The notes under the pieces were generated by a model that searched no databases, was not told the origin of the DNA, and worked only from the letters and a program-made list of their open reading frames with translations. The position numbers and the translations under genes are program-made. Positions 1 to 6,715 of a stretch of DNA of 8,999 bases are shown piece by piece. Origin of the DNA: Polaromonas sp. (GTDB lineage: Bacteria > Pseudomonadota > Gammaproteobacteria > Burkholderiales > Burkholderiaceae_C); the NCBI GenBank assembly GCA_025362825.1, contig JANYFF010000413.1:1-8999 (forward strand). The letters are read 5' to 3'. Numbering within the stretch: the stretch's first letter is position 1; each line of letters begins with the position of its first letter.

Positions 1-1542
1 CGCCGCTTTCAGACGCTTTTCAAGATCAGGCAGCTTGCCATATTGCAGCTCGGCAACTTTGTTGAAATCGCCCTTGCGGGTTTGCTCCTCGATCTGGAAC
101 TTGATGCGGTCAATCTCTTCCATCACGTCTTTGGACCCCAACGCCTGGGCTTTTTCAGCCTGCCAGATTTCGTCAAGGTCAGAGATTTCTTTTTGCAGCT
201 TGATGATTTCATCTTCAATCAGGCCAAAGCGCTTTTGCGAGGCTTCGTCCTTCTCGCGGCGCACGGCTTCGCGCTCGATCTGCAGCTGAATCAGGCGTCG
301 GTCCAGCTTGTCCATCACCTCAGGCTTGCTATCGCGCTCGATACTGATTTTGCTGGCGGCTTCGTCGATCAGGTCAATCGCCTTATCGGGCAAAAACCGG
401 TCGGTGATGTAGCGGTGGCTCAGCTCTGCCGCAGCAACAATGGCCGGGTCGGTGATCTGCACACCGTGGTGCAACTCATACTTTTCCTTCAGGCCGCGCA
501 GGATGGCGATGGTCGCTTCGACCGAAGGCTCACCAACCAGAATCTTCTGAAAACGGCGCTCAAGTGCAGCATCTTTTTCAATGTATTTGCGGTACTCGTC
601 GAGCGTGGTGGCACCCACGCAGTGCAATTCGCCGCGTGCCAGGGCGGGCTTGAGCATGTTGCCCGCATCCATCGCGCCTTCGGCCTTGCCGGCGCCCACC
701 ATGGTGTGCAGCTCGTCAATAAAAACGATGGTCTGACCTTCATCCTGGGCGAGTTCTTTCAGCACGGTTTTCAGGCGTTCTTCAAATTCACCGCGAAACT
801 TTGCGCCTGCCAGCAAGGCGGCCATGTCCAGGCTCAGCACGCGCTTGCCCTTGAGTGACTCAGGCACCTCACCCGCAACAATGCGCTGCGCCAGACCTTC
901 GACAATGGCGGTCTTGCCGACACCCGGCTCACCAATCAGCACCGGGTTGTTTTTGGTACGGCGCTGCAGCACCTGGATAGCACGGCGTATTTCATCGTCG
1001 CGGCCAATCACCGGGTCCAGCTTGCCCAGGCGGGCGCGCTCGGTCAGGTCCAGGCAATATTTCTTCAGTGCTTCACGGTTGCCTTCGGCTTCGGCGCTGT
1101 CAACGCCCTGCCCACCGCGGACGGCATTGATTGCAGCTTCAAGCGACTTGCGAGTCAAACCGTTTTCTTTGGCGATTTTCCCGACATCGCCTTTGCTGTC
1201 GGCAACCGCCAGCATATACAGCTCACCGGCAATGAACTGGTCATTGCGCTTGATGGCTTCTTTCTCGGTAGCCTGCAGCAGCTTGGCCAGATCGGATGAA
1301 ACCTGCACCTGGTCCTGACCCTGCACCTGGGCGAGTTTTTTGATCGCTGCATCGGCCGCCTGCATCAGGCCACCGACATTGACGCCGGCTTTCTCAAGCA
1401 TGGCACGCGGGCCATCGTCCTGCCTGAGCATGGCCGCCAGCAGGTGGGCCGGCTCGATGTAACCATTGTCATTACCCAAGGCCAGCGTCTGTGCGTCGCT
1501 CAGCGCTTCCTGGAACTTGGTGGTGAGTTTGTCCTGTCGCAT
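1..1542 (-). CDS. clpB: ATP-dependent chaperone ClpB (protein disaggregase), 5' part, runs off the left edge
   Basis: This is a cytoplasmic AAA+ Hsp100 disaggregase that works with DnaK/DnaJ/GrpE to pull polypeptides out of aggregates. The first 514 codons are present and the stop lies outside the window; E. coli ClpB has 857 residues. Visible parts are the N-terminal Clp repeat domain (about 1-145), and the first nucleotide-binding domain with Walker A GEPGVGKT (204-211), Walker B VFIDELHT (273-280, with D276 and E277) and the arginine-finger pair R329/R330. The charged coiled-coil M-domain, typical of ClpB rather than ClpA or ClpC, begins near residue 400. The second ATPase domain is missing because of the window edge. 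The ATG at 1542-1540 is chosen because the protein begins MRQDKLTTKF as in family members and has GGAG nine bases upstream. The identity is secure. Confidence 0.97.
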   Translation of the reverse strand, partial: MRQDKLTTKFQEALSDAQTLALGNDNGYIEPAHLLAAMLRQDDGPRAMLEKAGVNVGGLMQAADAAIKKLAQVQGQDQVQVSSDLAKLLQATEKEAIKRNDQFIAGELYMLAVADSKGDVGKIAKENGLTRKSLEAAINAVRGGQGVDSAEAEGNREALKKYCLDLTERARLGKLDPVIGRDDEIRRAIQVLQRRTKNNPVLIGEPGVGKTAIVEGLAQRIVAGEVPESLKGKRVLSLDMAALLAGAKFRGEFEERLKTVLKELAQDEGQTIVFIDELHTMVGAGKAEGAMDAGNMLKPALARGELHCVGATTLDEYRKYIEKDAALERRFQKILVGEPSVEATIAILRGLKEKYELHHGVQITDPAIVAAAELSHRYITDRFLPDKAIDLIDEAASKISIERDSKPEVMDKLDRRLIQLQIEREAVRREKDEASQKRFGLIEDEIIKLQKEISDLDEIWQAEKAQALGSKDVMEEIDRIKFQIEEQTRKGDFNKVAELQYGKLPDLEKRLKAA

Positions 1543-1579
1543 GGGATCTTTCTCCGAACTGATGATGAGTTATCAGCTA

Positions 1580-1606
1580 GTTCAGGGTTGTCTTCCCATT
1601 TTCAAG
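1580..1606 (-). promoter_or_regulatory. candidate heat-shock (sigma-32 type) promoter of clpB
   Basis: On the minus strand the 92-bp gap before clpB holds CTTGAAA (1606-1600), an exact match to the sigma-32 -35 element. A 12-base spacer leads to CCCTGAAC (1587-1580), which keeps the CCC but otherwise matches the CCCCATNT -10 poorly. Transcription would start near 1572, giving a leader of about 30 bases. clpB is a classic sigma-32 target in proteobacteria, so the position makes sense, but the weak -10 keeps this a candidate. The same gap holds a weak AGCGC/GCGCT inverted repeat (1614-1631) just after the monooxygenase stop. It has no T-run and is not called a terminator. Confidence 0.45.
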
Positions 1607-1634
1607 CGGCCGCAGCGCGCCGCCTTGCGCTAGA

Positions 1635-2981
1635 TCAAGTCGGGAGCAGTTGACTGGCGACTGCAGGCGCACCCACGGGATCGCGCGCAAACCCCGCAAT
1701 GCGGGCGTAGTTTTCTGAAATCTGGCGCAATTCTTCCTGACTTATCAGGTCATCGATGTGCCTGAACGGCTTGCCGCCGCTCAGTTCGTCTGCCTTCATG
1801 ATGATGAAGTCGGGCGGAACGGTGCGGTTGGTCTCCACGATCTTTGCAGTTGGCGCCAGGCGCAGTTGCTCATAGGCCTTCAACGCTCCCAGTCGGTCTG
1901 CTGCTGTTGAGAGCTGGTCAGCCAGGGTGCGTGCATCAATCAACGCCTGGGCTGAGCCGTTGGAACCTCGCGGGTACATCGGGTGCGCGGCATCGCCCAT
2001 GAAGGTAATACGGCCAAAGGTCCACTGCGGCACCGGGTCGCGGTCAACCATCGGGTATTCAAGGATCTGGTCGGCATTGGCAATCAATGCCGGCACGTCG
2101 AGCCACGGGAAACGCCAGTCCTTGAAAATATCAGCGAAATCGGTAGATGTGCCGGACTGGTTCCAGTCGTTCATGGTATCGCCCTCGCGCCGGATCTCGG
2201 CAACCCAGTTGATCAGTTGCTGGCCGCTGCTATCCACGTTGTCCACAATCGGATAGATCACCATCTTGCCGGTTTCGATGGAGCCGACGCGCATATAGCT
2301 TTTACCGGTGAGGATGGGCGCATGCCGCGTCACGCCGCGCCAGGTGTTGATGCCCGCAAAGGCCAGCTTTTCGTTCGGGTAAAAATGCCGCCGCACAGCC
2401 GAATTGATGCCATCACAGGCCACCACCACATCAGCCCGTACCGATGGCCGCGCATTGCCCGAGGCCGGATCCACAAAATGGACAGTGACGCCGTTGTCGT
2501 CCTGGTCCACGCCCACGCAGCGGTGACCGGTGTGAACATGCGCAGGCCCGAGCCGCGCCAACGCCTCGTCAAACAAAATGCGGTGCAGCGTGCCACGGTG
2601 TATACCCAACTCGGGCAATGTGTAGCCGGCATGGCGACCGCGCGGCTCGCTGTAGATGAACTGGCCGTAGCGGTTAAAAAACACGCTTTCAAGATTCTCG
2701 ATGCCCGCAGCCTCCAGCTTGTCCTGCACGCCTAGCGCAGCCAGTTCGCGCATGCCGTGCGGCAACAGTGTGATGCCGACACCGAGCGCCTTGATCTCGG
2801 GTACGGCCTCATAAACATCGCAGAGGATACCCCTGCGGTGCAGCCCCAGGGCCAGTGCGAGGCCTGCAATGCCGCCACCGACGATGGCTATGCCAGGGCG
2901 CTTTTCTTCATCAAGTTTGCTGCTGTTCAATTCTGGCTCCGGTATCGGGGATGGTCTCCGAACAAAACCGTTAGCATACAC
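1635..2981 (-). CDS. PhzS-like FAD-dependent aromatic-ring monooxygenase
   Basis: This is a 448-residue class A flavoprotein hydroxylase (FAD_binding_3 type), expected to use NAD(P)H and O2 to hydroxylate an aromatic compound in the cytoplasm. The FAD dinucleotide fold is IAIVGGGIAG (31-40), the second nucleotide motif is ACDGINSAVRR (188-198), and the C-terminal FAD-ribityl motif is GDAAHPMYP (329-337) followed by GSNG (339-342). The segments SEPRG (111-115), WRGVT (214-218) and YPMVDRDPVPQW (309-320) recall Pseudomonas PhzS, the 5-methylphenazine-1-carboxylate 1-monooxygenase. The substrate is not known, and no phenazine genes are nearby. The gene lies 43 bp downstream of the tctC-like receptor in the same direction, so the two are probably cotranscribed. 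The start is uncertain. GTG at 2981 has no clear ribosome site. The in-frame TTG at 2930, with GGAG six bases upstream, would give 431 residues and still leave 13 residues before the FAD strand. Confidence 0.88.
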   Translation of the reverse strand: MYANGFVRRPSPIPEPELNSSKLDEEKRPGIAIVGGGIAGLALALGLHRRGILCDVYEAVPEIKALGVGITLLPHGMRELAALGVQDKLEAAGIENLESVFFNRYGQFIYSEPRGRHAGYTLPELGIHRGTLHRILFDEALARLGPAHVHTGHRCVGVDQDDNGVTVHFVDPASGNARPSVRADVVVACDGINSAVRRHFYPNEKLAFAGINTWRGVTRHAPILTGKSYMRVGSIETGKMVIYPIVDNVDSSGQQLINWVAEIRREGDTMNDWNQSGTSTDFADIFKDWRFPWLDVPALIANADQILEYPMVDRDPVPQWTFGRITFMGDAAHPMYPRGSNGSAQALIDARTLADQLSTAADRLGALKAYEQLRLAPTAKIVETNRTVPPDFIIMKADELSGGKPFRHIDDLISQEELRQISENYARIAGFARDPVGAPAVASQLLPT

Positions 2982-3024
2982 ACAATCAGGCGGTCTTCAA
3001 GTTGCTAGTCAGCACCTGTAACAT

Positions 3025-4008
3025 TTACTCCGCCGTGATGGCATTGCGCTTGATGACGGCGCCCCAGCGCTGGTAGTCCTTTTTGACGACAGCATTGAGT
3101 TCAACCGGTGTCGAAGATGCGGCATCAAGCCCGGCTTTGGACAACACCGAACGCACATCGGGTAGGTTCATGATGGATGCGATCTCGGTGCTCAGTCGAT
3201 TGACTACCTGCGCAGGCGTCTTGACGGGCAGGAAAAAGGCATACCAAATGTCTACGTTGACGCCCTTCACACCGAGCTCCTGGATAGTGGCCACATTGGG
3301 CGCCACCGGGTGACGCGTTGCACCGCCGACGGCCAGTGCCGTCAGCTTGCCGGCACTGACAAAACCCTGTGCGACGTGGACCGGCAGGAAACCCACCATC
3401 AGCTCGCCCGCCAGCAAATCCTGCACATAGCCCGCCGTGCCCTTGTACGGAACATGCAGCATGAAGAGCCCCGTCTTACTCTTGAACAATTCCATCGCCA
3501 TGTGGTGCGGCGTACCGATACCGGGCGAGCCATAAGTTATAAAGCCGGGCTTTGCTTTGGCGACAGCAATCAGCTCCTGCATGGACTTGATGCCGGTCTT
3601 GGGATTGGCCACCAGCATCAGCGTACCGTAAGCTGCCATCGACACCGGTGAAAAATCATCGACGGGATTGAAAGGTACGTTTTTGTAGAGCTGCGAGGCA
3701 ATCAGCATGGTGTTGGCACCCATCAGCATGGTGTAGCCGTCGGCGCTCGCCTTGGCTGCGTTGTCGGCACCGATATTGCCGCTGGCGCCCGGTATGTTCT
3801 GCACCACGACCGGCTGCCCCAAACGCTCGCTCAGTTTGGGCGAAATCGTCCGTGCAATGGTGTCCATGCCGGTACCGGGTGTGAAAGGTACGATGATTTT
3901 TATCGTCTGGGCGGGCCAGGTCTGCGCCAGCGCACTGGCCGGGAGCACCGCGGCAAAAGCCATCAGCAGGCACCCGAGGACCGAGCTTGTCTTGTACAGA
4001 TGTGTCAT
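3025..4008 (-). CDS. Bug/TctC-family periplasmic solute-binding receptor
   Basis: This 327-residue protein is an extracytoplasmic receptor of the tripartite tricarboxylate transporter (TTT) family, called Bug proteins in Bordetella and often present in many copies in Burkholderiales. It has a Sec signal peptide: a short charged start, the hydrophobic stretch VLGCLLMAFAAVLPASA, and an ALA-Q cleavage site near residues 26-29. The mature protein opens with WPAQTIKIIVPFTPGTGMDTIAR (family usual: WP..pI.ivVPf.pGg..D..AR). Other family segments are VVVQNIPGASGNIGADNAAKA, YGSPGIGTPHHMAMELFK and HVPYKGTAGYVQDLLAGE. The length is normal. Family ligands are carboxylates and aromatic acids; this one cannot be read from sequence. 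No TctA or TctB membrane genes are in the window, as is common for orphan receptors. It leads the unit with the monooxygenase and is divergent from marR. The ATG at 4008 begins the signal peptide, though its ribosome site is weak. Confidence 0.93.
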   Translation of the reverse strand: MTHLYKTSSVLGCLLMAFAAVLPASALAQTWPAQTIKIIVPFTPGTGMDTIARTISPKLSERLGQPVVVQNIPGASGNIGADNAAKASADGYTMLMGANTMLIASQLYKNVPFNPVDDFSPVSMAAYGTLMLVANPKTGIKSMQELIAVAKAKPGFITYGSPGIGTPHHMAMELFKSKTGLFMLHVPYKGTAGYVQDLLAGELMVGFLPVHVAQGFVSAGKLTALAVGGATRHPVAPNVATIQELGVKGVNVDIWYAFFLPVKTPAQVVNRLSTEIASIMNLPDVRSVLSKAGLDAASSTPVELNAVVKKDYQRWGAVIKRNAITAE

Positions 4009-4062
4009 GTAGGTGTCTGGTTCCCGTAAGTTGGTGATGCCTGGAGTCTGGAATGGACCACA

Positions 4063-4090
4063 ATATTATCCGTCGTCTGAGCCCCGTCAA
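4063..4090 (-). promoter_or_regulatory. sigma-70-like promoter of the receptor-monooxygenase unit
   Basis: On the minus strand, TTGACG (4090-4085) is a 5/6 match to the -35 element. A 16-base spacer leads to TAATAT (4068-4063), a 4/6 match to the -10. Transcription would begin near 4056, leaving a leader of roughly 48 bases before the receptor ATG. It is the best promoter-like match I found in the window. The -35 lies inside the GCCCCG/CGGGGC inverted repeat, so a repressor bound there would block it. Confidence 0.55.
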
Positions 4091-4122
4091 GCGGGCGCCC
4101 GGGGCCGGCCGTCGCAGCAACA

Positions 4123-4151
4123 TTGAAAAATGTAAGGTGACTGTGGAGAAT
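4123..4151 (+). promoter_or_regulatory. candidate marR promoter
   Basis: TTGAAA (4123-4128), a 17-base spacer, then GAGAAT (4146-4151) give 5/6 and 4/6 matches to the sigma-70 elements. The expected transcript start is near 4158, about 50 bases before the marR ATG. Alternative -10 boxes exist in the AT-rich run at 4151-4170 (TATAAA at 4165-4170), but none has a good -35 at proper spacing. The -35 overlaps the ACATT/AATGT inverted repeat, which would suit autorepression. Confidence 0.35.
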
Positions 4152-4210
4152 GGATACAGATAAATATAAAGCCGTGACCGACACGACAAAAACAGATGAG
4201 GGACCCAAAA

Positions 4211-4702
4211 ATGAATCCATCCAGCTCGAACGACCTTGCCCTTCTCTACACCCGTCCAGGGTTCTTGCTGCGCCGCGCGCACCAGATTTCGGCCGCGGTG
4301 TTTGAAGATGAGTGCCGCAACGTTGGGCTGACGCCTGCACAGTTTGGCGTGATGACCATACTGCGTGCATCCCCGGGAATGGACCAGTCCAGCCTGGCCC
4401 GTGGGTTGGGTTTTGACAAGGTGACCGTACTCCGTGTGCTGCGCGGACTTGAAGCACGCGGACTGGTGGGGCGGGCAGCGTCGCCGGACAACAGGCGCAA
4501 CCTGGCCGTAGCGCTGTCGGTGGAGGGAGAAAAGCTTCTCAGGCAGGCACAGAAACCGGCCGATCGGGCCTATGAGCGGCTGATGACACCGCTGTCACCG
4601 GAGCAGGAGCTCCAGCTGGTAGCACTGCTGCTGCAGCTGACGGAAGGACTGGAAGACCATGCGCGTGCGGCTTTTGTGCCGCTCGATCAGAACCCGGCGT
4701 AA
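4211..4702 (+). CDS. MarR-family winged-helix transcriptional regulator
   Basis: This 163-residue protein has normal MarR length. MarR proteins are dimers that bind palindromes near their own gene and let go when they bind a phenolic or carboxylate ligand. An N-terminal dimerisation helix (about 10-38) leads to the winged helix. LTPAQFGVMTILRASPGMDQSSLARGLGFDK (40-70) covers the first helices, VTVLRVLRGLEARGLV (71-86) is the recognition helix region, and SPDNRRNLAVALSVEG (91-106) is the wing, with the usual acidic-arginine feature (D93, R95, R96). The C-terminal helices (from about 107) complete the dimer interface. ATG at 4211 is preferred over in-frame ATG at 4196 because GAGG (4198-4201) lies nine bases before it. 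The gene is divergent from the receptor/monooxygenase unit, which it probably controls. Its stop is one base from the convergent moaE stop. Confidence 0.93.
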   Translation: MNPSSSNDLALLYTRPGFLLRRAHQISAAVFEDECRNVGLTPAQFGVMTILRASPGMDQSSLARGLGFDKVTVLRVLRGLEARGLVGRAASPDNRRNLAVALSVEGEKLLRQAQKPADRAYERLMTPLSPEQELQLVALLLQLTEGLEDHARAAFVPLDQNPA

Positions 4703-4724
4703 TTCAGCTGTTGCGCAGCTGGAT
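4702..4724. terminator. hairpin at the marR/moaE convergence (possible weak shared terminator)
   Basis: CAGCTG (4705-4710), loop TTGCG, and CAGCTG (4716-4721) form a six-base-pair stem. Plus-strand RNA can extend it to nine pairs (4702-4704 with 4722-4724, including one G-U). It starts at the last base of the marR stop and lies inside the last codons of moaE, so both transcripts carry it. Neither side has a T-run, so ordinary Rho-independent termination is doubtful. It may only protect 3' ends, or be chance, because CAGCTG is itself a palindrome. Confidence 0.3.
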
Positions 4725-5186
4725 GCCCCAACGTGCCAGTGCTGCGTCGTCACTGACGCGTGCATCCACCCAGCGCGCACCTTCAGGCGTTTGCTCCTTC
4801 TTCCAGAACGGGGCTTGGGTTTTCAGATAGTCCATCAAAAATTCGCATGCCTTGAAGCTCTCGCCCCTGTGGGCCGAGGTCACGGCCACCATCACAACCT
4901 GATCAAGCGGCTGCAGCAAGCCCACCCGGTGAACCACGCGTGCGCCAAAAATATCAAAGCGCGTCATGGCCTCGTCGATCATGACCTCGATGGCTTTTTC
5001 GGTCATGCCGGGGTAGTGTTCCAGCTCCATGCTGCTGACACCCAAGCCATCATTGCGGTCACGGACGGTGCCGGTAAAACTGCAGACTGCACCAATCCGC
5101 GGGTCATTCTTTCGCAGCGCTTCCATCTCTTCGGCGAGGTTGAAGTCAGCAGCCTGGATGGATACCCGACCAGACACGTCAGCCAC
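4704..5186 (-). CDS. moaE: molybdopterin synthase catalytic (large) subunit MoaE
   Basis: MoaE forms a heterotetramer with MoaD and adds the two dithiolene sulfurs to cyclic pyranopterin monophosphate to make molybdopterin in the cytoplasm. The 160 residues match the family's usual length. Visible motifs are GAVCSFTGTVRD (32-43), MELEHYPGMTE (53-63), HRVGLL (86-91), SAHRGESF (104-111) and MDYLKTQAPFWKKE (118-131), with the lysines of the active site (K122 and K129; E. coli K119 and K126 by family knowledge). The start is GTG at 5186, inside the last codons of moaD (8-base overlap), which suggests translational coupling. No strong ribosome site is seen. It is the last gene of the moco run and ends one base from marR. 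Confidence 0.97.
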   Translation of the reverse strand: MADVSGRVSIQAADFNLAEEMEALRKNDPRIGAVCSFTGTVRDRNDGLGVSSMELEHYPGMTEKAIEVMIDEAMTRFDIFGARVVHRVGLLQPLDQVVMVAVTSAHRGESFKACEFLMDYLKTQAPFWKKEQTPEGARWVDARVSDDAALARWGIQLRNS

Positions 5187-5430
5187 CTGTCACCGGTGGG
5201 AAAAAGGCCACTTCGCAACCCTCCGTCAACGTAGCCGACTCCTCGCGCATGACGTGGTCAAGCGCCATGCGCACAGCCCTGCCACGCGCAAGGCCGGCCG
5301 CATGCTGAGGGCTGACGGCCAGCAATTCATCACGCAGCGCAGCCAGCGTAGCGGCTGAAGTTTCCCGCTGCTCGCCTGACTGGCCGAGGGCTTCGCGGAT
5401 CGACGCGAAATATTTGATATTGACTCTCAT
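5179..5430 (-). CDS. moaD: molybdopterin synthase sulfur-carrier (small) subunit MoaD
   Basis: MoaD is a ubiquitin-fold sulfur carrier. Its C-terminal glycine is adenylylated by MoeB and thiocarboxylated, then gives sulfur to MoaE. The 83-residue protein begins MRVNIKYFASIREALG, the usual first strand and helix, and ends in FFPPVTGG, the diagnostic Gly-Gly tail, here intact. ATG at 5430 is chosen because it fits the family N-terminus. The frame stays open to 5499, but that longer version would overlap the moeA end and add an unrelated leader. The gene starts 22 bases after the moeA stop and overlaps moaE by 8 bases. The ribosome site is weak (GGA seven bases before the ATG). Confidence 0.96.
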   Translation of the reverse strand: MRVNIKYFASIREALGQSGEQRETSAATLAALRDELLAVSPQHAAGLARGRAVRMALDHVMREESATLTEGCEVAFFPPVTGG

Positions 5431-5452
5431 AGGGGCGTCCAGGAAGCAGTTG

Positions 5453-6715
5453 TCAGGAAAGCAGCGATGAAAACGGAATGAACCGTACGACATCACCATG
5501 GGCTATAGTTTTTCCGGCGGGGTTGTCGATGAGCCCGTCGCCCCACACGGCAGAGGTCAGTACACCCGAACTCTGGTTGCCGAACAAGTCGAGGCCACCG
5601 GCTGCGTTTTGCCGGGCGCGCAAGAATTCACGGCGTTTATCGGCTCTAGCCCAGTCAAAATGGGCACTGAGCGCTATGGATTCAGGAGCAAGCACGGCGG
5701 CACCCTGAAGTTTGAGAATGAAAGGCCTGACCAGCACAAGGAAAGTCACCAAGCTTGAAACCGGGTTTCCGGGCAGGCCGATGAAATGCGCAGCGCCCAG
5801 TTTTCCGTAGGCAAACGGCTTGCCCGGCTTGATCGCAATTTGCCAGAGGTTCAACTCGCCCAGCGCCTGCACCGCGGGTTTGATATGGTCTTCTTCACCC
5901 ACCGACACACCACCGCTGGTCAAAATCAGGTCGTGTTGGCGACTGGCGCTTTCCAGTGCGGCCATCGTGGCGTCCAGCCGGTCCGGCACGATGCCCAGAT
6001 CAGTCACCGTACACCCCAGGCGCACCAGCAGCGCGCGCAAAAAGAAACGGTTGGAGTTGTAGATCGCCCCGGGCTTCATGTCGTCCGGCAAGACCTCACC
6101 CGGCATCACAAGCTCATCGCCTGTCGAAAACAGCGCAACGCGAACCGGTGGCGCCACCCGCAACGTGCCAAACCCGATGCTGGCTGCCAGCCCCAGGGCA
6201 GCAGGCGTGAGACGCGTGCCCTGCCGTAGAACCACGTCACCGGAGGCAATGTCTTCGCCCCGGCGGCGTATCCACTGGCCTGGATGGGGCGCTGACTGAA
6301 TGCGCACAGTAGCGGGTGTGCCTTCACCTGCCGTTACGGCGGTGCAAAACTCCTGCATCACAACGGCATTGGCACCCGGCGGGATGGGCGCGCCGGTAAA
6401 GATGCGCGCCGCAGAACCCGGGGCGAGTGGGTATCCGACAGTGCCGGCGGGGATGCGCTGGTTAACCTGTAAAACTGTTGTGTCGTCCACCCAGTCAGCG
6501 CAACGCAGCGCATAGCCGTCCATGGAGCTGTTGTCATGCGCAGGCACATCCAGGCTGGCTACAAGGTCCTGCGCCAGCACGCGGCCATCAGCATCAAAGG
6601 TGGACACGGCCTGCGTGCCCGCCAGCGGCAGCGCGTGGGCCAGCAATTCGGCAAGTGCCTGGTCGAGCGGCTTGAGCGGCGCGCGTGCCGTGGGGGGTCG
6701 ATATTCAATGCTCAT
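5453..6715 (-). CDS. moeA: molybdopterin molybdotransferase MoeA
   Basis: MoeA hydrolyses adenylylated molybdopterin and inserts molybdate to make active molybdenum cofactor. The 420 residues match the usual length of about 410. Motifs in order are VPAHDNSSMDGYAL (57-70), the GRVLAQD start of the substrate domain (44-50), FTGAPIPPGANAVV (106-119), RRGEDI (151-156), LFSTGDEL (195-202), YNSNRFFLRALL (219-230), TSGGVSVGEEDH (266-277, the MPT-binding loop), KPGKPFAYG (296-304) and GLPGNPVS (313-320). The C-terminal beta domain (about 345-420) is complete. The ATG overlaps the mobB TGA in an ATGA, so translation is probably coupled; no good ribosome site is visible upstream. Nothing is missing from the active site. 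Confidence 0.97.
   Translation of the reverse strand: MSIEYRPPTARAPLKPLDQALAELLAHALPLAGTQAVSTFDADGRVLAQDLVASLDVPAHDNSSMDGYALRCADWVDDTTVLQVNQRIPAGTVGYPLAPGSAARIFTGAPIPPGANAVVMQEFCTAVTAGEGTPATVRIQSAPHPGQWIRRRGEDIASGDVVLRQGTRLTPAALGLAASIGFGTLRVAPPVRVALFSTGDELVMPGEVLPDDMKPGAIYNSNRFFLRALLVRLGCTVTDLGIVPDRLDATMAALESASRQHDLILTSGGVSVGEEDHIKPAVQALGELNLWQIAIKPGKPFAYGKLGAAHFIGLPGNPVSSLVTFLVLVRPFILKLQGAAVLAPESIALSAHFDWARADKRREFLRARQNAAGGLDLFGNQSSGVLTSAVWGDGLIDNPAGKTIAHGDVVRFIPFSSLLS

Larger units (their letters stand above)
4009..4210. promoter_or_regulatory. divergent control region between tctC-like receptor and marR
   Basis: This 202-bp non-coding stretch must hold both promoters. Small inverted repeats that could bind a dimeric regulator are: GCCCCG (4081-4086) with CGGGGC (4100-4105), covering the receptor -35; ACATT (4120-4124) with AATGT (4129-4133), next to the likely marR -35; and CGTG (4173-4176) with CACG (4182-4185), in the marR leader. 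The 4091-4110 part is very GC-rich (GGGCGCCC and GGCCGGCC palindromes), while 4119-4170 is AT-rich. MarR proteins usually control the divergent promoter beside them, so an operator here is likely. I cannot say which repeat it is. Confidence 0.6.

Noticed and set aside
43..858. 271-codon plus-strand open frame
   Set aside because: It lies wholly antisense to clpB, whose motifs are intact. The composition is that of a shadow frame in GC-rich DNA.
1614..1631. Terminator after the monooxygenase
   Set aside because: Five-base-pair stem with an eight-base loop and no T-run; it may be chance in GC-rich sequence.
1983..2735. 250-codon plus-strand open frame
   Set aside because: Antisense to the monooxygenase. 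It is rich in H, A, V and R with no recognisable fold, a typical complement shadow.
4196..4210. Earlier in-frame ATG for marR
   Set aside because: The only ribosome-site-like stretch (GAGG, 4198-4201) falls after this ATG and at proper distance from the ATG at 4211.
3656..4282. 208-codon minus-strand open frame covering the receptor 5' part and the divergent region
   Set aside because: Out of frame with the clear signal peptide and receptor domain, and it runs through both promoters.
4005..4457. 150-codon minus-strand open frame antisense to marR
   Set aside because: No family resemblance; the plus-strand MarR protein explains this DNA.
5431..5499. Upstream extension of moaD to 106 residues
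   Set aside because: It would overlap the end of moeA and add a leader that MoaD proteins lack; the MRVNIKYF start matches the family.
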